NCBI GenBank assembly: GCA_031969915.1
Contig: DALYJJ010000001.1
Span: 1-64,000, forward strand
Source: DALYJJ01 sp031969915
Lineage (GTDB): Bacteria > Acidobacteriota > Terriglobia > Bryobacterales > Bryobacteraceae
Length of the DNA stretch: 64,000 nt
Direction of reading: 5' to 3'
Shown here: in pieces, positions 41,274 to 49,869 of the stretch
How the letters are laid out: each line of letters starts with the position of its first letter
Position numbering within the stretch: the first letter of the stretch is position 1
Notes under the pieces: generated by a model
Database searches by the model: none
Seen by the model: only the letters and a program-made list of their open reading frames with translations
Told to the model about the DNA's origin: nothing
Translations under genes and position numbers: made by a program

Positions 41274-43452
41274 GATCCTCCGCGGTGGTTCCGCCCTGGG
41301 TGACGATGGCGCGGATTTCATAGGAGCCCGGCGGCAGATTCTCCGCCGGCGACGACATCACGTAGGGAATGCGGCCCTGGGCGTCGGCGGCGGGCAGGTC
41401 AATGTCGCCCTTGCCGATGACTTGTCCGTCCTTGATGTATTCGATGGTCACGTGCGGCTTTTCGGCGATGGCGGCGTCCGGGTAGACGACGAAGAACATC
41501 GCGAGCAGAGCGCCCTTCACGGCCTTCACGGTGGAGTTGAGGGTGGGCGTGATGCGGCCGCCCTGGAACTGGAACGGGTCGGCGGGGTCGAGGCCCTGCG
41601 CCTGCGGCTGGAAGCTGCGGATGAGGGTGATGTTGCTGATCGAGACGCCCTTGGGCTTGGACGCGATGTTGAAGCTGGCGCGCTTGGCGGCGACCTTGTT
41701 GCCCTCGCGATCGCTCACCGCGGTTTCGAGGAAGTACCGCCCCGGCCCGACCTCGAAGTTCTCCTTGTAGATGAAGTTCGACTGCTTCATAGGCGCGACC
41801 TTGTCGGGCGGCACGCTAAGCGGCAGGTCGCGGCTGAACTTCTGCAGCACTTCTCCCTTGTCGTTCTTGAGCAGGGCAACCATCGAGAGGCGCGCCTTGA
41901 AGACCTTGGCGGCGGCGTCTTCGACGAACTCCAGACTGCCCAGGGGAACCTCAACCAGCACGGACGCCTTGGCGCCCTGCGCGCCGGGCTGGAAGCGAAC
42001 CGCCGAAGAGCGGAACTCGACGTCCTTCGGCAACGGGTTGGTCCCAAGCGCCTTGAGCAGACCCACCTCGTAGGGCAGCATTCCACTAGCGCGAACATCG
42101 GGCGGCAGCGCGAAGTACCCGGTGCGCGCGTGAACCACGTGGTTTGCGGTCTTGAGTTTCACTTCCGTCTTGCGGAAGCGGCCGTCGTAGTTGTCGATCC
42201 CAGGGGCGTAGGCAATCTCGTAGTAGGCGTTCACCTCCTCGGCCACCTGGCCGACGGGCTTGCGGAAGTCGTTCGTGTCGGCGATGAGGAATCCGCCCGT
42301 GGACTCGGCGAGGTCCCGCAGGTAGAGCTGGACGTTGTTGCGCATCGCATTCTCGGCGGTGTCGGCGGCCTGGGCCTGGCTGAAGGTCACGGCCTTGCCC
42401 TGTTCGCCTTGCGAGGCGTCGGCGGAGGCACGGAGCGCTTCGTTCAACTGGTTCGCGGTGGACTGGTTCTGCGCCCAGGTCATGACGCCGCGCGTGTCGA
42501 CCGAGTAGAAACTGACGTTGCCCCGATTGGCGGTAGAGATGATGGAGCGGAACGCTTCGTCCAGGTTCTGGGGAACCCACATGCCCTGCGAGAAGTAAAT
42601 CATGGTCTTGCGGCCCGGCATCTGGTATTGGCCGCGGACCAGCGAGAGCAGCGCCATGATCGAAGTCCGCGTGCCTTCCGTGGCGGAGATGCTGGCCTCA
42701 AAGCGCGCCATGTCGAGCATCACCTGGGCGAGCTTCGCGCTCACAAAGTCTTCGCCGCCTCCCGCGGGGCCGGACCCCGCGAGGTTGGGCGCAGCCTGTC
42801 CGGGCGCGATTGGAACCGCACTCGACGGGCGCGCGGAGGCGTCGCTCTGGGCGCCGGTCAATGCCCCCGGCGCGCCGGAGGCGATGGCCGCCTGGCGCAG
42901 GTTCTGCTTGATCTGGGTGGAAAGGCCGGAGTAGAGCGAGAACTGACCGCTGGTGGCCAGTTCCACGGCCTTCTTCAGCTTTTCGCGATCGCGCGAGTAC
43001 TCCTGGAGCACAAACAACTGCTGATCGATCACGACCACGGCGTAGTAGACGTTCTGCCCCTGTTCGCTCTTGATGAGGTCCAGCGCGGCCTGCTTCGCGA
43101 GCCGGCGCGGATCTTCGCCGAGGCGCTCGAAGACCAGCGTGACGAGGCGCAACTGACGCAGCGGATCGAGCGCGGCGCGGGCGCCCTTCTCGATGGACTC
43201 GCGGCCTTCCACCAGGCGGAAGCTCTTGATCTGCTGGGGTGCGCCGTTGTCGATCACTTCGAGATCGGCGGCCGTCAGGTCTTTGACCGGCTTCCCTTTC
43301 CTGTCGCGGACGACGACGTCGAGCAGCACTTCGTCGACGGTGGTGCGGATGGTGGGAACCTCCTCCGCCGCCTTGGGCGGAGCGGCGGGCTGCTGCGCGA
43401 CCGCGACAGCCGCAAACGCGGCCACTACGAAAAATAAGAAAAGACGTCTCAT
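41245..43452 (-). CDS. VWA-related protein, Acidobacterial TIGR03436 family (tandem copy 1)
   Basis: 735 residues. The signal peptide MRRLFLFFVVAAFAAVAVAQ is clear. The domain order matches its two downstream copies: VLLDVVVRDRKGKPVKDL, VTLVFERLGEDPRRLAKQ, TMIYFSQGMWVP, ESTGGFLIADTNDFRKPV and LPYEVGLLKALGTNPLP. It has an Ala/Ser/Pro-rich insertion (~residues 200-245), which may be a loop. The FERLGxDxRR segment stands where a canonical VWA would show DxSxS. The gene starts eight bases after the TPR gene, and the stop lies inside the next gene. Confidence 0.85.
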   Translation of the reverse strand: MRRLFLFFVVAAFAAVAVAQQPAAPPKAAEEVPTIRTTVDEVLLDVVVRDRKGKPVKDLTAADLEVIDNGAPQQIKSFRLVEGRESIEKGARAALDPLRQLRLVTLVFERLGEDPRRLAKQAALDLIKSEQGQNVYYAVVVIDQQLFVLQEYSRDREKLKKAVELATSGQFSLYSGLSTQIKQNLRQAAIASGAPGALTGAQSDASARPSSAVPIAPGQAAPNLAGSGPAGGGEDFVSAKLAQVMLDMARFEASISATEGTRTSIMALLSLVRGQYQMPGRKTMIYFSQGMWVPQNLDEAFRSIISTANRGNVSFYSVDTRGVMTWAQNQSTANQLNEALRASADASQGEQGKAVTFSQAQAADTAENAMRNNVQLYLRDLAESTGGFLIADTNDFRKPVGQVAEEVNAYYEIAYAPGIDNYDGRFRKTEVKLKTANHVVHARTGYFALPPDVRASGMLPYEVGLLKALGTNPLPKDVEFRSSAVRFQPGAQGAKASVLVEVPLGSLEFVEDAAAKVFKARLSMVALLKNDKGEVLQKFSRDLPLSVPPDKVAPMKQSNFIYKENFEVGPGRYFLETAVSDREGNKVAAKRASFNIASKPKGVSISNITLIRSFQPQAQGLDPADPFQFQGGRITPTLNSTVKAVKGALLAMFFVVYPDAAIAEKPHVTIEYIKDGQVIGKGDIDLPAADAQGRIPYVMSSPAENLPPGSYEIRAIVTQGGTTAEDRAFVTVEAQ

Positions 43453-43459
43453 CGGGACC

Positions 43460-44581
43460 TCACTTCTGGGTTTCCGCCGAATCCAACAGCTTCCTCAACC
43501 GCGCGAACTCGGCGCGTTCGCGCGCGGCCTCCTCCTTACGTCCGGCCTTGGCGTAAGCGGAAGCAAGGGCGATTCGAACCTGGGGGCTGTCCGGCGCCAG
43601 CCGGACCGCCATTTCCAACTCCGCGATGCCCGGCGCCAGTTCGTCGTTTTCCACCAGCGCGCGGCCGTAGGCGGCGCGGGCGGCGAAGTTGCCGGGCGCG
43701 AGTTTGGCGGCCCGTTCGGCGAACGGCCGGGCGTTTGCCGGTTCACCGCGTTTCAGGTACTCCATCGACAGGCTGACCAGGGCCGGCAAATGCTCGGGCG
43801 AGATCTCGAGTTCTTTCCTGAACTCGGCGACGCCGAGGTCGGGCTCGCTGCTCAGCAGAAACGCGCCAAAAACATAATGCACGTTCGGCGTTTTGGGATA
43901 AGCGGCTGTGACTTCTTCAAACTGTCCGCGCGCTTCGGCCTGTTTTCGCTCCGCGGCGGTGATCACGGCGCGGCCCAGGCGAAGCGCCAGTTCACGGTCC
44001 GCTTCCGCGAGTTCGTGCGGGAAGATCGCTTTCCGGAGCGACGCAATGCCGGCCAGGGCGACCACCTCCGGACTCGCGGCGCCGCTTTGGCGGGCCATCA
44101 GCGTGAGCACCAGCAGGGCCCGTTCGAAGTTCTCCGCCCGGGTCAGAAGCAGGGCGTGGTGATACTGGGCGACGGAGGTGAGAGGCTGTCCCGAAGGCAG
44201 GCCGAGCGCCGTCGCCTTCTCCAGCCGTTCCAGGGCGCGGCCGAACTCCCTGGTCTGAAACTCACACAGGCCGAGCATCGCCCAGGCCGGCGCCATGCGC
44301 GCCTCCAGGGCAACGAACTTCCGGAACGCATCGCGGCACTGCGGGTACTGATCCTGCTCATAGTAGAGCGTGCCCAGATACCACCAGCCTTCCTGCCAGG
44401 CCGGCTTCAGAGCGACGGCGCGGCGGTAGAGGCGAGCGGCCTCTTCGAGGCGGTTCGCCTCGCGGGCGGCGTTCGCATCGGCCGCGACCTTCTCAAACGA
44501 AGGCGCGGGAGCGGCCGCCTTGGCGGGCTTCGCCGCGGGGGGCGGCGGGGCGGCGAGCAGCAGGGCGAGGAGCAGGGTCAT
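43460..44581 (-). CDS. TPR-repeat protein, exported (operon gene 2)
   Basis: 373 residues. A short hydrophobic N-terminus (MTLLLALLLAAPPPP) suggests export or anchoring, followed by an Ala/Pro/Lys linker. Roughly eight TPR-like helical pairs follow, with units such as AARLYRRAVALKPAWQEGWW, APAWAMLGLCEFQ and VHYVFGAFLLSSEPDLGVAEF. They form a scaffold that binds other proteins, probably in the periplasm. The start overlaps the upstream TPR gene's stop (ATGA on the minus strand), so the two are coupled. Confidence 0.85.
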   Translation of the reverse strand: MTLLLALLLAAPPPPAAKPAKAAAPAPSFEKVAADANAAREANRLEEAARLYRRAVALKPAWQEGWWYLGTLYYEQDQYPQCRDAFRKFVALEARMAPAWAMLGLCEFQTREFGRALERLEKATALGLPSGQPLTSVAQYHHALLLTRAENFERALLVLTLMARQSGAASPEVVALAGIASLRKAIFPHELAEADRELALRLGRAVITAAERKQAEARGQFEEVTAAYPKTPNVHYVFGAFLLSSEPDLGVAEFRKELEISPEHLPALVSLSMEYLKRGEPANARPFAERAAKLAPGNFAARAAYGRALVENDELAPGIAELEMAVRLAPDSPQVRIALASAYAKAGRKEEAARERAEFARLRKLLDSAETQK

Positions 44582-45824
44582 CGGATGACGTCTCCCTTGG
44601 GCTGCCTGGTCTGCGCCTCGGCGTTCAGCTTCTCGACGATCGCGCGCTCCCGGTCGCCGTCCTCCTTGCGCTTCAGCCGGTAGTAGGCGGTGGCCAGCGA
44701 AACGTGCGCTTCGGTGTAGGACGGCACTTCCTGAATCAACTGCTCCAGGCTGCGGCGGGCCTGATCGACGCGGCCTTCGGAGAGATCGATGGTGGCGACC
44801 TGGTAGCGCACGCGGATGTCGCCCGGACGCACGCGCAACGCCATAGTGAGGTGCTTCATCGCTTCGGCAAACTCTTTGTCCTGCCGGAGAATCACGCCGA
44901 TGTTCAGGTTCGAATCGTAGTCGCTGGGGTTCAGAGCGAGTTCCTTGCGGAAGCTCTCCAGGGCGCCGGTGGCGTCGCCGGTGGCCATGCGCGCGGTTCC
45001 CAGGTAGGAGTTGGCGGAAGGCAGTTGCGGATTCATCTCGACCGACTTCTCAAGGTCGACGAGGGCTCCCGCGAAGTCCGAAATGTTGAGCTTGGACGTA
45101 CCGAGCAGGAGGCGGCTCTCCGCGGAATCGCCTTTCTCGAAGATGCGATTCAAAACGCGTTGTCCCTCGTCCACCCGCTTGTCGCGGACCAAAGCGCTGC
45201 CCAGCAGATAGGCCACGGCAAGGTCTCCGGCGTTCTTTTCCGCCAGGGGCGTGAGGAGTTGAATCACTTTTGCGTTCTCACCCATGCGCAGCCAGGAGTC
45301 GGCGAGGAGAAGAGTCACCTGGGCGTTGTCAGGCGCCACCGCCCGCACGGTGGTCAGTTCGCGCGCCGCCAGAGCGATCTCTCCGGACTTGTAATACGCC
45401 AGCGCCAGGTTCATCCCGATTACTATGGCGGCCATGAATGGGAAGTAATACCGGCGGTGCAGGTCGCGCTGCTCCCGCAGNNNNNNNNNNCCGAGACCGT
45501 CCTGGCCGGCGAGCGCAACGCCCTCCCGATTCCCGGGTTCGCCGGGGCCAGCTTCAGGGCGGCGCGATACTCCGGAATCGCCTCCTCCAGGCGGCCTTGC
45601 CGGGCGAGCACGGCGCCGAGATTCGAATGCGCTTCAACGGAGCTCGGGTTGACTTTCAAATATGCGCGGTACTTTTCGACGGCGAGATCGAGCTGACCCG
45701 CCTGGTGCGCCTGCAGGGCCTCCTGCAACGACGGCGGCGGCGCCGCGGGAGGGCGCTTGGCGGGGGCTTGCGCAAAGATCGAAGCCGACAGACACATCAA
45801 GGTCAACTGGGTCCGAATCCGCAC
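44578..45824 (-). CDS. TPR-repeat protein, exported (operon gene 1), interrupted by an assembly gap
   Basis: The N-terminal part reads from a GTG at 45824 (VRIRTQLTLMCLSASIFAQ, a signal peptide) through TPR units such as AHQAGQLDLAVEKYRAYLKV and VEAHSNLGAVLARQ. After the ten N at 45481-45490 the frame changes, and the C-terminal part continues as TPRs (ALAYYKSGEIALAARELTTV, LADSWLRMGENAKVIQLL) to 44578. The frames on either side of the gap do not agree with ten missing bases, so the gap size is wrong or bases are lost. I treat it as one gene of roughly 415 residues. It heads the six-gene operon. Confidence 0.75.
45481..45490. other. Assembly gap (ten N) inside the first TPR gene
   Basis: Ten undefined bases interrupt the reading frame. 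The number is probably a placeholder, since the flanking coding frames differ. It shows that the window is scaffolded draft sequence, which also bears on the frameshift at 11129-11675. Confidence 0.95.
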
Positions 45825-45903
45825 TGATCTTATTGTAGTAGGTAGTGATTCCCTGCCGGAGCGATTCCCGGCTGCGATGGCCCGCGGGAACTCGCGCTCC
45901 AAA

Positions 45904-45938
45904 GGAAAACGGGGTGGCCGTGAAGCCACCCCGTTTCC
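45904..45938 (-). terminator. Rho-independent terminator-like hairpin after the Oar-like receptor gene
   Basis: A strong inverted repeat has arms GGAAAACGGGGTGGC (45904-45918) and GCCACCCCGTTTCC (45925-45938) around a six-base loop. On the minus strand it is followed by a short T-rich run. It lies between the stop of the receptor (45960) and the TPR operon, and should stop read-through from the receptor gene. Confidence 0.65.
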
Positions 45939-45959
45939 GGTTGCTGGTTGAGCCCGCTC

Positions 45960-48900
45960 TTAGAACTGATACTTGAGAGCGAGCTGGACGATACGGCGGC
46001 CCTGACGTTCGGTGATGGAACCGAAGATCGGGTTGACCATCCGGCCCTGGTTGTTGAAGATCAAGCGGAGGTTGGTGCCGCCGTTGATGAACGAATCCAG
46101 GGGATGGTTCAGGAAGTTGTAGGCGTTGAAGCGGAACTGCAGGCGCTTGGACTCGGAGAAGTTGAAGTTCTTGTAGAGGCCAAGGTCGCTGACGAAGAAC
46201 GCGGGGCCGTAGACCGGAGGCAGAACCGTCGGTCCGTTGACGCCGCGGGCGGAAGGCAGGGCCAGGCAGTTGCCGTTCACGAACTGGCGGGAGGCCAGGT
46301 TGCTGCCCAGGTCGCAGGTCACCACGGGACGCAGCGCGATCGCGGTAGTACCGTTGATCGAGCGATCGGTGACGTTCAGCCCGCTGGCGAGCTGCGCGCC
46401 GCCGGTGTCGAGGTTGAAGCTGCCGCCGGTGTTGGCCGTCAGGTTGACGCCGCTCTGGATCTGGGTGATACCGGAGAACTGCCAGCCGTTGAGCACGCCC
46501 GAGGCGAACTTGTTGGTGCCGGGGCGGACGATGTTCGGCAGCTCGATGGAGTAAGCTGCGTTGAACACATGGCGGCGGTCGCTGCCGAGGACACCGTAGT
46601 TCTGATCGAGGTTGGTGTCATCCCAGTTGCCGACAATGCCCATGGCCTTGCCCCAGGTGTAGTTCATGTTGATGTTGTACCGGCCCTTGGTGCGCAGCCA
46701 GCTCACCTGCATCGAGTTGTAGTTCGAGTAGGCGGTGAACTGGGAGAGGCGCACGTCCTGCAGACCGCGCAGGGGGCGGAACTGATCGATATCGCCATCA
46801 TTCGGATTCGGCAGGCGGAAGAGCGAGCCGGCGGGAATGAAGTTGATATTGTTCGCGATGTTCGCGGCGGCGCCGTTACCGGAACCGTTCAGCAGGTGGC
46901 GGCCCATGTTGCCGACGTAGCTGACCTCGAGCAAGCTCGAGAACGGCATGCGCTGGGACAGGGTGAAGCTGTAGCTGTCGGTGCGGGGACGGCGGTCGTC
47001 GCTGCGGAGAACGGCCGACACGCCGAGGCGGTCGACGGTGTTCTGGTTGAGGGCGTCGATGGCCGCGAAGGTCGTCGCGTTCTGAATGTTGTAGGAGCGG
47101 ACGCCGGCGGCGACATCCAGACCGGCGGTGAACTGCGGGGTCTGGAAGATGAACCGGCCCCAACCGCCGCGGAGGACGGTCTTGCCGTTGCCGAAGACGT
47201 CGAGCGCCATACCGAAGCGGGGCGCGAAGAACAGCGGGCGGGTTTCGAAACCGCCGATCGGCACGTTCGGATCACGCTTGTTCCACAGGAACCCGGAGTA
47301 CTCGTTGGCCGGAGCGTTCGGGTTGTAGCGCGAGGCGTCGAAGGTGGCCTGGCCGAAGCCGAGACGGTCGACCCAGGGCCCGTAGTGCGACACGCGCATG
47401 CCGAGCTCGAGCGTGAGGCGGCGGGTGGCCTTCCAGCTATCCTGCGCGAAGAACTCCAGAATCGCCGAACCGATGTTGTTCAGGCGGTTGAAGTCCTGTT
47501 CCTGGTACTGCGTGACGCGGCCCAGGAGCAGGTCCGACCACGGGTTGCCGCTGGTGTTGCCGCCCCAGTTGGACTGGACCGCGAGACCGTTGGTGTAACC
47601 GTTGCCCGGCTGGTTGTTGATGATGTACTCGAAGAACCCGCCGAACTTCAGGGTGTGGGTGGCGAGCACCTTCGACACGTTGTTCGAGAACGTGGGCAGG
47701 TACTTGTCGGCGAAGAGGCCGCGTGAGCCGCCGGCTTCGAAACCGCCGGGGTTGAACAGCGAAGCGAATTCGCCGCCCCAGGCCGTCATCGAAGGAATCT
47801 GCGTCACGCCGTTCTTCCAGAGACCGCGGAACGGAATGCCGAGGTTGGTGCGGTTCACCTTGTCCGGATCGTCGAACACGTTCGGGAAGCCGATGAACGT
47901 GTAGCCGAACACGAACTCATTGGTGAGCGTGGGGCTGAACACGTGCGTCAAGCTGGCCGAGATGGAGTGCGACCGGTTCTTGCCGAGAATTTCCGTCGGG
48001 TAGGGAACCTGCGGAGGATTGCGCCACCAGAGGCCGACCGGGAACCGCTGCGTCTCCGCCTGCAGGTTATAGCGGACGAAGAGCTTGGTGTTGTCGCTGA
48101 TGTTGTAGTCGACGCGGCTCAGCCACTGCAGGCTGTTCTGGTTGAAGTTGATCTGGCGGACGTAGTTGAAGCCGCCGTTGGCGTTCGGATTCGCGTTCGG
48201 GAGCGGGTACAGATTCATCAGGCCGCGGCCCGTCCGGTCAATCTGCGACGCCGGGACGATCCCGTTGGGGAACTGGTCGGAGTTGATCTGCGAGGGCGGC
48301 CCGCCGGAGGCGGTCACGTTCCCGAGCTTGGCCAGTTCGGCGGGGCTGAAGTTACCGCCGCGCATTCCTTCGGTGGCCGTGGTGGTGCGCAGCAGGCCGG
48401 TGTCGAGCGTCTGGAAATAGTGCTCGTAGCCGGTGAAGAAGAACAGCTTGTCGCGGTTCCGATTGAAGTTCGTACCGGGGATGAGCACCGGGCCGCCGAT
48501 GTTGCCGCCGGGGAAGAAGAACTTGTTGGCCGGGCGGGGCTGGCCGAAGCGGTTGTTCAACCAGTCGTTCGAGTTCAGCGTATTGTGCCGCGCGTAGAGG
48601 TAGGCCGAACCGTGGAAGTCACGGCCGCCCGCCTTGGAGATTGACGAAATCACCGCGGGGCCCTTCGCGTTCTCGGCGCCGAAGTTGGCGGTCTGCACCT
48701 TGAACTCCTGGATCATGTCCGTGTTCGGATTCACCGGAGTGGCGCAGTTGCAACCGGGGTCGGAGACGTGAGAACCGTCGGCCGTGATGTCGAGCGACTG
48801 GCCCGACGCCTGGCCGTTCACGCTGAACGCGTTGTTCATCGCGCTCTGGCTGCCGCCGTCGCCGTTGCCGTTGATGCCGATCACTTCGCCGTTGAAGTTC

Positions 48901-49430
48901 GTGCGGTTCTCCGTGCCGGTGCCGGAGATGGCGAAGCCGGGGAGGATCTTGATGAACTCAGCGGCGCTGCGGCCGACGACCGAGAAGTCCTGGAGCTGCT
49001 TGGTGGTCAGCACCGCGGCCTTTTCGCCCGAGTCGACCGGCGTCAGCACGTCCGCCACGCTGGTTACTTCCACCTGCTCCGACGTCGTGCCGACTTTGAG
49101 CACGATGTCGAGGTTGCGGCGATCCGCGCCGGTGAACGCAATGCCCGCGACCTTATAGGGCATGAAGCCCGAAGCTTCCACCGAGACTTCGTAGGTGGCC
49201 ACCGTCAAGGAGGCGAACGTGAAGTAGCCTTCACTATTGGTTACGGTACGGCGGGTGTCGCCGGAGGCCATGTTCTTGATCACAACATTGGCGTTCGGTA
49301 CAACCGCATTCGACTGATCCGACACAACGCCGGTCAGTGTGGCGTAGATCGACTGCGCGCTCGCGGTGCCGGTCAACAGTGCCAGGCACAGCATCAGCGC
49401 GAGAAGATTCAGCGTCCTAAATGATCTCAT
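45960..49430 (-). CDS. Oar-like TonB-dependent receptor with carboxypeptidase-regulatory N-terminal domain (receptor 1)
   Basis: 1156 residues from the ATG at 49430 (MRSFRTLNLLALMLCLALL, signal peptide ending near ASAQ). Residues ~28-100 form a CarboxypepD_reg-like domain (TLTGVVSDQSNAVVPNANV, EGYFTFASLTVATYEVSVEA). A plug domain follows (LTTKQLQDFSVVGRSAAEFIKILPG is split here only for description). A large outer-membrane beta-barrel ends in the aromatic LALKYQF. These receptors are abundant in Acidobacteria and related lineages and are thought to import large substrates, often glycans, with TonB energy. It faces away from the malectin-domain gene across a 439 bp gap. Confidence 0.9.
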   Translation of the reverse strand: MRSFRTLNLLALMLCLALLTGTASAQSIYATLTGVVSDQSNAVVPNANVVIKNMASGDTRRTVTNSEGYFTFASLTVATYEVSVEASGFMPYKVAGIAFTGADRRNLDIVLKVGTTSEQVEVTSVADVLTPVDSGEKAAVLTTKQLQDFSVVGRSAAEFIKILPGFAISGTGTENRTNFNGEVIGINGNGDGGSQSAMNNAFSVNGQASGQSLDITADGSHVSDPGCNCATPVNPNTDMIQEFKVQTANFGAENAKGPAVISSISKAGGRDFHGSAYLYARHNTLNSNDWLNNRFGQPRPANKFFFPGGNIGGPVLIPGTNFNRNRDKLFFFTGYEHYFQTLDTGLLRTTTATEGMRGGNFSPAELAKLGNVTASGGPPSQINSDQFPNGIVPASQIDRTGRGLMNLYPLPNANPNANGGFNYVRQINFNQNSLQWLSRVDYNISDNTKLFVRYNLQAETQRFPVGLWWRNPPQVPYPTEILGKNRSHSISASLTHVFSPTLTNEFVFGYTFIGFPNVFDDPDKVNRTNLGIPFRGLWKNGVTQIPSMTAWGGEFASLFNPGGFEAGGSRGLFADKYLPTFSNNVSKVLATHTLKFGGFFEYIINNQPGNGYTNGLAVQSNWGGNTSGNPWSDLLLGRVTQYQEQDFNRLNNIGSAILEFFAQDSWKATRRLTLELGMRVSHYGPWVDRLGFGQATFDASRYNPNAPANEYSGFLWNKRDPNVPIGGFETRPLFFAPRFGMALDVFGNGKTVLRGGWGRFIFQTPQFTAGLDVAAGVRSYNIQNATTFAAIDALNQNTVDRLGVSAVLRSDDRRPRTDSYSFTLSQRMPFSSLLEVSYVGNMGRHLLNGSGNGAAANIANNINFIPAGSLFRLPNPNDGDIDQFRPLRGLQDVRLSQFTAYSNYNSMQVSWLRTKGRYNINMNYTWGKAMGIVGNWDDTNLDQNYGVLGSDRRHVFNAAYSIELPNIVRPGTNKFASGVLNGWQFSGITQIQSGVNLTANTGGSFNLDTGGAQLASGLNVTDRSINGTTAIALRPVVTCDLGSNLASRQFVNGNCLALPSARGVNGPTVLPPVYGPAFFVSDLGLYKNFNFSESKRLQFRFNAYNFLNHPLDSFINGGTNLRLIFNNQGRMVNPIFGSITERQGRRIVQLALKYQF

Positions 49431-49626
49431 CCCGGAGACCCCTTCTTCGAGAAAACGTGTCGTTGGAACTCGCGACTTCGAGGTGCCTACCGCCTCCACC
49501 CGGCGCGGCGAAAACCGTGCCCCGGACCCTTGGCGGAAACTCCCAGTTGTGGCGAAAAACCTCATTCGAAAATGAACCCCTCTTAACAATTTCAAGGACT
49601 TAGCGCCCGTGAGTTTGTTGTTTTGC

Positions 49627-49638
49627 CACTATATAGTG
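49627..49638. promoter_or_regulatory. Perfect 12 bp palindrome CACTATATAGTG
   Basis: The AT-rich centre could act as an operator or as a -10 for the minus-strand receptor, roughly 200 bases upstream of its start. The sequence is symmetric, so direction cannot be told. Confidence 0.4.
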
Positions 49639-49763
49639 CTTTTCCATTACCGGCAAGAGCGTTGGGGTTAACCTTTCTCGCGTGATTCGTTACGGGCGGC
49701 CCCGCTTGCCCGCTGCACGAGTTTTCAACACGTTGGACCCGGTTACACGTGGTCCCGCCCACC

Positions 49764-49811
49764 GTTACAACGCGGTAACCCGTTCTGCAACGTTCAGTGG
49801 AACGTGTTGCA
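49764..49811. promoter_or_regulatory. Paired inverted repeats upstream of the malectin protein gene
   Basis: GTTAC-6-GTAAC at 49764-49779 is followed by the TGCAAC...GTTGCA bulged palindrome at 49786-49811. Both are 60-105 bases before the start codon and just upstream of the TATATT box. Such tandem sites are typical of operator pairs; the binding protein is unknown. Confidence 0.4.
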
Positions 49812-49869
49812 CCGGCGTGATATATTGATCCGAGAAACCTAACGTTCAGGGTCAGTTGGATGGGGCCGC

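Larger units (their letters stand above)
49431..49869. promoter_or_regulatory. Palindrome-rich divergent promoter region between receptor 1 and the malectin protein
   Basis: The 439 bp gap contains no gene I can support. It holds a perfect 12 bp palindrome CACTATATAGTG (49627-49638), GGTTAACC (49666-49673), CAACACGTT (49726-49734) with its inverted copy AACGTGTTG (49801-49809), GTTAC-6-GTAAC (49764-49779), and a bulged palindrome TGCAACGTTCAGTGGAACGTGTTGCA split as 49786-49811. A plus-strand -10-like TATATT is at 49821-49826, 43 bases before the ATG. I infer at least one regulator binding here. Confidence 0.5.

Noticed and set aside
40948..43437. Plus-strand open frame of about 829 codons opposite the VWA genes
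   Set aside because: It is a reverse-complement shadow of conserved coding sequence and no domain can be recognised.
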